Source: CAYNYF01 sp964401385 (lineage in GTDB: Bacteria; Planctomycetota; Phycisphaerae; SM23-33). Taken from it: 47,672 nucleotides of DNA. The notes beneath the pieces are model-generated. The model saw only the letters and a list, made by a program, of their open reading frames with translations, made no database searches and was not told where the DNA came from. The stretch lies in contig CAYNYF010000030.1 in the NCBI GenBank assembly GCA_964401385.1, forward strand, positions 1-47,672, written 5' to 3'. A program made the position numbers and the translations under genes. Shown here piece by piece: positions 41,859-47,672 of the stretch (its first letter is position 1; every line of letters starts with the position of its first letter).

Positions 41859-42120
41859 TGCGAATCTCCTCTCTCAGGTCCGTCAAGGCCTGGCGGACGA
41901 AATGCTGGGTTTCCGTGAATCGGGTCAGGGCCGTGGTATTGTGCTCGACTACTTGAATGACTTTGCTGAGTCGCTCTTCATCGCGCATGACGCGGTGGTG
42001 AGCTTCGTCGAGCTGCTCTTCTCGAAGTCTGCTGTTCCGGCGCTCCCACAGCCACATTGCCCCCATCATCCCGGCAACGCCGAAGCTGGCCAGATCGCCT
42101 ATCACGTTCAGGCAAAACAT
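41842..42120 (-). CDS. Membrane-anchored coiled-coil protein
   Basis: The 92-residue product has an N-terminal membrane helix (NVIGDLASFGVAGMMGAMWL) followed by a charged coiled coil (RLREEQLDEAHHRVMRDEER). This layout resembles XhlA-type or Rz-like phage lysis accessories. Its stop overlaps the next gene's start. Confidence 0.6.
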   Translation of the reverse strand: MFCLNVIGDLASFGVAGMMGAMWLWERRNSRLREEQLDEAHHRVMRDEERLSKVIQVVEHNTTALTRFTETQHFVRQALTDLREEIRNGRKP

Positions 42121-42147
42121 CTCGCATACTCCTTCGGCAGATAGCGT

Positions 42148-43188
42148 CTAATTGGGCGGGGAGTTCAGATCGAATTCGACGACGAGGGTGCCGGAGATGA
42201 CAATTGTTTCATTTCCCGTATCGCTGCGCCGGACCAGGAAGTTTTGCTCCGACCCGTCGATCATATCCTGAACGGCCGCGGTGAGAGCCGCATTTGACAA
42301 TTGGCTGGTGACATCGGCCTCCAGATCCAGCGAGCCGATGAAGGACGCGTCACCGTCGCCGATCCCGCCCGGGCTCGTCCAGGCCAACGATTCGCCGGGG
42401 TCGTACTCGTTCCAGGTCGGCCGATCTCCAACGAAGTCAATCGCCCGCAAACAGTGGTAGACTTCCACTTGGCAAGTAGTATCCGCCGTCAGCTCAATCC
42501 GTGTGCCGGATCGCACCGCCACGTTCGTCAAGCCCAGGGGGGAAGAATCAGCCGTGCGGGCGATCATGAAACCGATACTACGCAGTTCGTCTTGGCCGTT
42601 GTTGGCGATCGAATCGCCGACCCATGACGTGTTCGGAAGCTGGGAAAACATCCCCGCCGAGAAGTAGATCGGCAGCCGCCAACGGCCGCGGCAAATCCAC
42701 TCAATCGCCTGGCGCAGTTCATTGAAGTGGATAGCCCGAACGGCCGTCTGCCCCCCTGTAAGGACAGGATCACTCCAATCGCTGGTCCCATTGATCTCTG
42801 CAAGCAGGGCGATCTCTCCGGCCTCAGCATTCCACGGGACGACAACTTTGTTCTCGTCCGGACCGGCGACTGGCCAGAGCCAGTCCATTGCAGCCGGCGT
42901 GGGCGGAGAACCGCCGAGGCCCCCTGCGGCGGGCTCGACAATGTCGTCCGTGACGGCGTCGCGGAAGTTCCTGAATGGGGGGGGCGTTTGACTGGCCAAT
43001 GTGGCGGCGCGGACAACTTTGCCAGGTTCGATCTGGGAGGAGAAATCCTGCCCCGTCAGGTACACCAATCTGCGCCGGCGGTTGGCCGCTCCAGCCAGCT
43101 CGGCGGCATCGTCGTCGCGGACGCTGTGAACGGCCGGCTCGACTCGGCCCTGTGCGTTGCCGTTCGTCCAGGTGGCGACGTAGGCCAT
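42148..43188 (-). CDS. Phage-like structural protein, unknown family
   Basis: The 346-residue product starts MAYVATWTNGNAQGRVEPAV. It has no signal peptide or membrane helix. It is rich in beta-strand patterns late on (TCQVEVYHCLRAIDFVGDRP, ETIVISGTLVVEFDLNSPP). A place in the tail gene series suggests a virion or tail-fibre part. No family recognised. Confidence 0.6.
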   Translation of the reverse strand: MAYVATWTNGNAQGRVEPAVHSVRDDDAAELAGAANRRRRLVYLTGQDFSSQIEPGKVVRAATLASQTPPPFRNFRDAVTDDIVEPAAGGLGGSPPTPAAMDWLWPVAGPDENKVVVPWNAEAGEIALLAEINGTSDWSDPVLTGGQTAVRAIHFNELRQAIEWICRGRWRLPIYFSAGMFSQLPNTSWVGDSIANNGQDELRSIGFMIARTADSSPLGLTNVAVRSGTRIELTADTTCQVEVYHCLRAIDFVGDRPTWNEYDPGESLAWTSPGGIGDGDASFIGSLDLEADVTSQLSNAALTAAVQDMIDGSEQNFLVRRSDTGNETIVISGTLVVEFDLNSPPN

Positions 43189-43203
43189 GATAATTGTCCC
43201 TTC

Positions 43204-43761
43204 TCAGTCCAGGTACTTCGCGTAGACGGGATGGTCAAAGACGTAGCGCGCCAGAGGAGGATTGCCGTTGTCCATAGCGGTCAGCACCAGCACGATGGTG
43301 TCATTGTCAACGGCCGCCCCGGGTCCGAGAGAAAGCTCGGCCAGGTTGTATGCGGTCAGGCTCGTTGCCCCGGGCGCGTCAGCAAACGTGCCCCCGCCCG
43401 TGGCGATTTGCTCCCGCACGGTATACGCGGCGTTGCCCTGTGAGGCGGTCACCTTCGCGGGGAAGAACGCCGCGGACTCAGGTCTCAGGAAGACCACCCA
43501 CCGGCCGCCAACGTCAATCCCCACGGCATCGGTGTCGGCGGGCACTTGCCCGGCGGCGTCGGCTGGCTCGGCCAGATTGGTTACGGTCAGCGTTTCCGAG
43601 CCGACCACTTCAGTCCCACCCGCAACGTTGAAGCCGATCCTGCGCGCCGTGTAGCGGTTGCCCGCGACATGCTCGGTGATTCTGACCAACTGCGCTGCTC
43701 TCGAACCGGCAGCCTGCGCCCAGCGCCCCAACGCGTCGTAATAGGTCTTTCCGCTCGACAT
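43204..43761 (-). CDS. Phage-like protein of about 185 residues
   Basis: From ATG 43761, two bases after the stop of the preceding gene, the product reads MSSGKTYYDALGRWAQAAGS and continues as a small beta-rich protein (RYTARRIGFNVAGGTEVVGS, DAVGIDVGGRWVVFLRP). Probably a tail or adaptor component by position. No family recognised. Confidence 0.6.
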   Translation of the reverse strand: MSSGKTYYDALGRWAQAAGSRAAQLVRITEHVAGNRYTARRIGFNVAGGTEVVGSETLTVTNLAEPADAAGQVPADTDAVGIDVGGRWVVFLRPESAAFFPAKVTASQGNAAYTVREQIATGGGTFADAPGATSLTAYNLAELSLGPGAAVDNDTIVLVLTAMDNGNPPLARYVFDHPVYAKYLD

Positions 43762-43763
43762 GG

Positions 43764-45515
43764 TTATCCGCTCACAGTTAAGTGGGTCGTCCATTCCTCC
43801 CCACACCGATGCTCCACTGCCCGCACGTGCGGCGCAGCGCCGGGAAACGGTACCAGCCCCAGGTCACGACCCTCGATTCGCTCGACGATGTCTCCAACGT
43901 TGCACGATGGATTCAGCCAACCAAGGGTCAGCTCTGCCTGGACTGTCCCGGCCGCGGACTCGCTGATATTTCTGGCCAGTCGGATCAGGCACTGCGTGTC
44001 GTCGCGTTCGGCAGGTGCGGGAAGATCCTCTCTTTGGTAGAAGACGCTCCCGCTGTGAACCTTGGCCCACCTGGCTTTGGACATCTCGATGACTTCCAGT
44101 CCACATCCGGGGTCGCCATCCACCTGGGCGCTGATCCTCCGATCTGATTCCACCGTAGCTGTCACCCGGGCCTTGATCGTCTCCGCGACAGCGGCTTGGA
44201 AATAGTCGGCCGGAAGGGCATCGTCCCCCAGGTAGATCGCGCACTCCTCAGTCGAGATGCGGATGGGGCCGCCGTAGCGCCTCCAGTTGGATCCACCGTC
44301 GTAACTGACCTCAAAAACGACGCCGATGCTTCTGCCCGTCGAATCAAGCGAAAGGCACGGCCTGAACCGTCTTGGGGTGGCGAGAAAGAAGTCCTCATCG
44401 CTTACCGTTGAGAATTCGTACGTACTGAAGTTATACGGGTCACCGCAGTACTGCCCGGATTCGTTCAACACCCACTTTCGGAACACGTCTTTCACTGCCA
44501 GCCAGTCGGGAGCTGTGCTGCGGACAAAGTCGGAGTATTCGTAGGACTCCAGATTGGCGTTCCAGCCCCGCTTGAGCTCGAACGTGGATTCGTACCGCTT
44601 CATATCACCGATCAACAGCACGCCCCGCCGTCTGGGTCGACGACGAAAGACAACCTTGGCTTTCCACAGGTTGCTCCGCCGCGTATCCAGCGATTGCCCG
44701 TATCTCTGCAATCCAATCCGCCGCCGACGTCCGACCCGGCCGGGGCGGTAGAAAACGAGGGCCCGCGTCACGAGCCCATTGGCAAAGCTGATACCGCCAC
44801 GCGCTGCCAGACCCCCGAGTCCGGCCACCTTGGCGATGGCCTCACCTACAGCCATACCCGCAAGAGAGATTCGGGGCGGATACAGCGCTGCGGCCATCCT
44901 CTCAAGCTCTTCCGGTTGGGGAACGATCACATCCTCGGGGACGCAGGCCGCCAGGAGGTAACCGAGAATGTCCGCCACGGACCAGAGCTGGCCGGCAGGA
45001 CCCGGGTGGAACACCCGACACGGTCGCGAGTTCACAGTGTACTTGACCGTGCTCGCCAGCCCTTCCAACTCATCGTTGAAGATGCATTTCTCGTTTGGAA
45101 CAAAGGTGGGCGAAGCACCGCTTAGCTGCCAGCGTCCCGTCACCGGCGCGCTTAGGCGTGTGCGAAGGTTGTCTTCCACTTCGATCCCGAGCCCCTCGAC
45201 GTCCGGGCCGATCCGAGCGATGTGCTTCGTCACGAATCCCTCAAAGACGGCATAAGGGACCGGCTCCAGCAGGCGAATCTGCAACTCGCTCCCGACCGGA
45301 GGAAGCGCGGCGAGGTCCTCGAGCCGGTGTTCGCAGCCATGCCGACTGCTCATCGCCAGCCCAATGGCGGCAACTCCGAAATCAGGCGCTGGTAACACAG
45401 ACCACGCTTCCACATGCAGATCGCGTCTGCGTCTGCCCGCCACGTACACACCAAGTGGGATAGGCCGGATAACCCGGGCCGGGGACGCATCCGTGTGAAT
45501 GGTTATCGCACTCAC
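43764..45515 (-). CDS. Putative phage tail/baseplate protein
   Basis: A GTG at 45515 follows GGAGCAGAC. The 583-residue product has an N-terminal part (IPLGVYVAGRRRRDLHVEAW) and a middle part with a Gly-rich stretch (VAGLGGLAARGGISFANGLV) and basic runs (RRRRIGLQRYGQS). Two late strands are typical of fibre-like proteins (VVFEVSYDGGSNWRRYGGPI). Length, position after a large lectin-like protein, and absence of enzyme motifs suggest a baseplate or tail-tip protein. Family match would need a profile search. Confidence 0.55.
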   Translation of the reverse strand: MSAITIHTDASPARVIRPIPLGVYVAGRRRRDLHVEAWSVLPAPDFGVAAIGLAMSSRHGCEHRLEDLAALPPVGSELQIRLLEPVPYAVFEGFVTKHIARIGPDVEGLGIEVEDNLRTRLSAPVTGRWQLSGASPTFVPNEKCIFNDELEGLASTVKYTVNSRPCRVFHPGPAGQLWSVADILGYLLAACVPEDVIVPQPEELERMAAALYPPRISLAGMAVGEAIAKVAGLGGLAARGGISFANGLVTRALVFYRPGRVGRRRRIGLQRYGQSLDTRRSNLWKAKVVFRRRPRRRGVLLIGDMKRYESTFELKRGWNANLESYEYSDFVRSTAPDWLAVKDVFRKWVLNESGQYCGDPYNFSTYEFSTVSDEDFFLATPRRFRPCLSLDSTGRSIGVVFEVSYDGGSNWRRYGGPIRISTEECAIYLGDDALPADYFQAAVAETIKARVTATVESDRRISAQVDGDPGCGLEVIEMSKARWAKVHSGSVFYQREDLPAPAERDDTQCLIRLARNISESAAGTVQAELTLGWLNPSCNVGDIVERIEGRDLGLVPFPGAAPHVRAVEHRCGEEWTTHLTVSG

Positions 45516-45524
45516 GTCTGCTCC

Positions 45525-47672
45525 TCACAAAACCTTCGCCAGCACCGGCGGGCACAACAGGGGAACGAACAGCACTTCGCTGAGAAGCCCAACACGCTCG
45601 CCACTTCGGGCGCGTACGGCCAACTGCACCGAAGCGGATGGCCGAGATATGGAAACTTCGAAGTCCCGTTGGCCCGGAAGGATTTGGTCGATGCTCGCAA
45701 CGGGGCTTTCAAGATCGAGCTGGCCCGTACCATGGTCGCTGAGAACGTCAAATCCGTCGGCTTCAGCAAATCCCAGTTGCCGCAGATAGGAGAAACCGAT
45801 CACCAAAGCTCCCTCCGTCAGGACCGTCGCTGCCAAATCAGTCGGGCGTGCAAGGGGTGGCGGCAGCAAGTAGCCCTCTTCGTCCACCCCCACATACGTC
45901 AGGACATGAGTGCTGCGTTCCACCAAGCCGGCTTTGGAGACGACTCGCACGGCGTAGAGGTAGTGTTGTCCAGGCACCAGCGTTTGAGCCAACGAGACGG
46001 TCTGCTGGTCGGATCGGGCATACGTCACTGGATTCTCCCAATCTATATGCTCTGGCCCGCCCACGCCGCGGTAGATGTTGTAGCCGGCCTGTTGGAAGGC
46101 GACGGTCATAAAGGGCACGCCCACGGCGACGGAGGTGTAGTCCAGCTTGGAGATCCCCACGGCGAAGGCCTCGGCCAGAGTCCCGCCGATCCGGAGCATC
46201 TCGAAAAAGCGATCGACACTGAACTCGTCAGCCGTGTCCGAATTACCCAGTGCAGCGGCGTAGCCGGCGTCGATTTCGAGTAAGGCCTTGCCGCAGGCGG
46301 AGGTGTTGGCCCGGAGCGTGTCGGCGGAGTCGGCCGAATCGTCCGTGAAGTGCGCCCGGCTGCCGGCGTCGCCGAAGCCTTCCGAAAGATCGCCCGTATC
46401 TCCCCAGACAAAGGCGTCGTCGGAATAGGCTCCAAGCGGAGCGGTTAGAATCCGCAGGCGCTGACAATTCAGAGAGGCCAGATACGCGGCCTCGTCGGCG
46501 TAGAGCTTGTCGGAATCGGCCAGCTCTGACAGGGCCGCCACCGCCAGGGCCGCGTCGACAATATCCTTGGCGCGGGCGAGCGTGTCGGCGTCAATCCGGG
46601 TGGCCAGGTACTTGCCGCCCAAATCTCCCGAGCCCAGGCGGACCACCGGATCGGGGTTTGTGAACAGCGGATTCGCCGTCCCGGAGGAAAAGGCCGTACC
46701 CGGGTTCATCAGGCGCGACGTGGCCGAATGCTTGACGCCGCCGTGCATGAAGTAGCCCGGCACGCCGTAGCCGATCAGGAAGCAGCGGACATTGGCCGCA
46801 AGTGTAGGATGCTGCGCGAGGTAGGCTACGGCTGGGTCTTCGACCTGACTTTTCCACACGGCGTATGTGGCCGAAGTCTCATCGGCGGCCGCACCATCCA
46901 GCCGAAGGACGTTGCACCGGGGGATCCCAAGTGCGGAGACGCAGTAGTCGGCGAACTGGCGGGAATCGTCGGAGGCCCCGCGCCACAGGACCATCGTTTT
47001 CTCGGGGCAGGGGTAATCGCTGGACGGCGCCGGGACGTAGGGCTCGGGGTAGGTCGAATCGTCGCGGACCTTCGCCTCGTCGACGTGGTAGGTGGCGTCC
47101 ACGCCGGGGCTGCACCAGTCGCTGCCGAGCTGGACGTACTCCGGCTTGTTCGTCGTGGCGTCCGCGACCTTCTCGGCCGTGCCGACCAAGACGCCGTCCA
47201 GGTAAAGCCGGACTTGGGCCTGGACGGCGGTCCACTCGCCGGTCAGGGCGAGGTAGTACCACCGGCCCGTTACGAGCGTGCCCCCAAAGCCCGAGCGGCC
47301 TACACCCGCGGCGTAGGCATAAACGTAGAGGGTGATCGCCCCACTGACGTTCTTCAGCCGGAGGATCCAGCTCGTGGTGCCGTTGCTGGCGTTCTTGCCC
47401 CGGGAAAGGCCGATGTAGTCGCCGGCCGACCAGGTGGGCGCCGAGGGGATCTTCAGCCAGAAGCCCAAGGCCACCGGCGAGGTCTCGCCGTTGGCGAAAT
47501 CCTTCCGCATGTAGCAGTCGCCGGACCCGACGGCGTGCACGGTCAGGCCGTAGCTGCCGCGCTCGGGGAAGGAGGCGGCTTCCGCCCGCGCAATCGTGGA
47601 GGAACCGGCTTGCACGCGGCTGTCCCACTCGCCGTAGCCGCCGTCCCAGGGCACTTCGTTGTCGATGTAGTG
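45525..47672 (-). CDS. Large phage-like protein: LamG-like, TIGR03790-like and FN3-like domains (partial)
   Basis: The frame reaches the right edge without a convincing start (HYIDNEVPWDGGYGEWDSR is read at the edge), so the N-terminus lies outside. About 715 residues are visible. A concanavalin/LamG-like sandwich comes first (VALGFWLKIPSAPTW, GRWYYLALTGEW, VRLYLDGVLVGTAEKV). A TIGR03790-like part follows (KTMVLWRGASDDSRQFADYC, FLIGYGVPGYF, LATRIDADTLARAKDIVDAA, GGTLAEAFAVGISKLDYTS). Two FN3-like segments end it (FQQAGYNIYRGVGGPEHIDW, RPTDLAATVLTEGALVIGFS). By position it is a tail-fibre or tip protein for binding glycans. Confidence 0.65.
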   Translation of the reverse strand, partial: HYIDNEVPWDGGYGEWDSRVQAGSSTIARAEAASFPERGSYGLTVHAVGSGDCYMRKDFANGETSPVALGFWLKIPSAPTWSAGDYIGLSRGKNASNGTTSWILRLKNVSGAITLYVYAYAAGVGRSGFGGTLVTGRWYYLALTGEWTAVQAQVRLYLDGVLVGTAEKVADATTNKPEYVQLGSDWCSPGVDATYHVDEAKVRDDSTYPEPYVPAPSSDYPCPEKTMVLWRGASDDSRQFADYCVSALGIPRCNVLRLDGAAADETSATYAVWKSQVEDPAVAYLAQHPTLAANVRCFLIGYGVPGYFMHGGVKHSATSRLMNPGTAFSSGTANPLFTNPDPVVRLGSGDLGGKYLATRIDADTLARAKDIVDAALAVAALSELADSDKLYADEAAYLASLNCQRLRILTAPLGAYSDDAFVWGDTGDLSEGFGDAGSRAHFTDDSADSADTLRANTSACGKALLEIDAGYAAALGNSDTADEFSVDRFFEMLRIGGTLAEAFAVGISKLDYTSVAVGVPFMTVAFQQAGYNIYRGVGGPEHIDWENPVTYARSDQQTVSLAQTLVPGQHYLYAVRVVSKAGLVERSTHVLTYVGVDEEGYLLPPPLARPTDLAATVLTEGALVIGFSYLRQLGFAEADGFDVLSDHGTGQLDLESPVASIDQILPGQRDFEVSISRPSASVQLAVRARSGERVGLLSEVLFVPLLCPPVLAKVL

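Overview
The window looks like a metagenome-assembled scaffold from an anaerobic planctomycete, most likely of a Phycisphaerae-like lineage. This is an inference. It rests on a secreted protease carrying the LEPR-XLL N-terminal motif, a formylglycine sulfatase, heparinase-like and BNR-type polysaccharide genes, a TIGR03790-like domain, hydrogenase maturation genes and a corrinoid/nickel cofactor operon. A run of exactly 100 N at 11733-11832 shows the sequence is scaffolded.

Region 1 (1-14.0 kb, minus strand) is a long redox and cofactor-maintenance operon. In transcription order it holds an FkbM-like methyltransferase, a DUF302-like protein, a CooC-like ATPase, the scaffold gap, a CooT-like nickel protein, two ferredoxins, a FAD/NAD(P) disulfide-type oxidoreductase, a small membrane DUF302-like protein, another ferredoxin, an ATPase/methyltransferase chimera, a YkoF-like thiamine-binding protein, and a 2Fe-2S/ASKHA corrinoid reductive activator. 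Then come remnants of Thi4 and a Cys/Met-metabolism PLP enzyme, YggS, a small membrane protein, a Trx-Grx fusion, GroES, thioredoxin reductase, thioredoxin, an MBL hydrolase and a partial cupin. A textbook sigma-54 promoter (TGGCAC-N5-TTGC, 13953-13967) heads the operon. Palindromic TGCAAT sites lie upstream of it, and a divergent sigma-54 activator gene follows (14205-15593). Between about 5.1 and 12.6 kb many genes are truncated, fused or frameshifted. This is either real decay or assembly damage around the gap.

Region 2 (15.6-17.05 kb) holds degraded IS630 and IS66 transposase fragments, a rho-independent terminator and tRNA-Pro(GGG).

Region 3 (17.3-34.3 kb) is a carbohydrate and surface-protein region. 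It has a heparinase-II/III-like lipoprotein, a metallophosphoesterase with a CBM9-like tail, a transglutaminase-like protein, a large calpain-like protease, a TolB-type propeller, a BNR protein, HisF, a sulfatase flanked by 339-bp direct repeats, and a GNAT-Gfo/Idh fusion.

Region 4 (34.4-39.1 kb) is a compact hypF-hypC-hypD-hypE operon for [NiFe]-hydrogenase maturation, with no hydrogenase in view. Two unrelated envelope genes follow on the plus strand.

Region 5 (40.8-47.7 kb, minus) resembles the tail and lysis end of a prophage or phage-derived element. It has a large lectin/TIGR03790/FN3-like protein that runs off the window, a baseplate-like protein, two further structural-type proteins, and four small membrane or lipoprotein genes.
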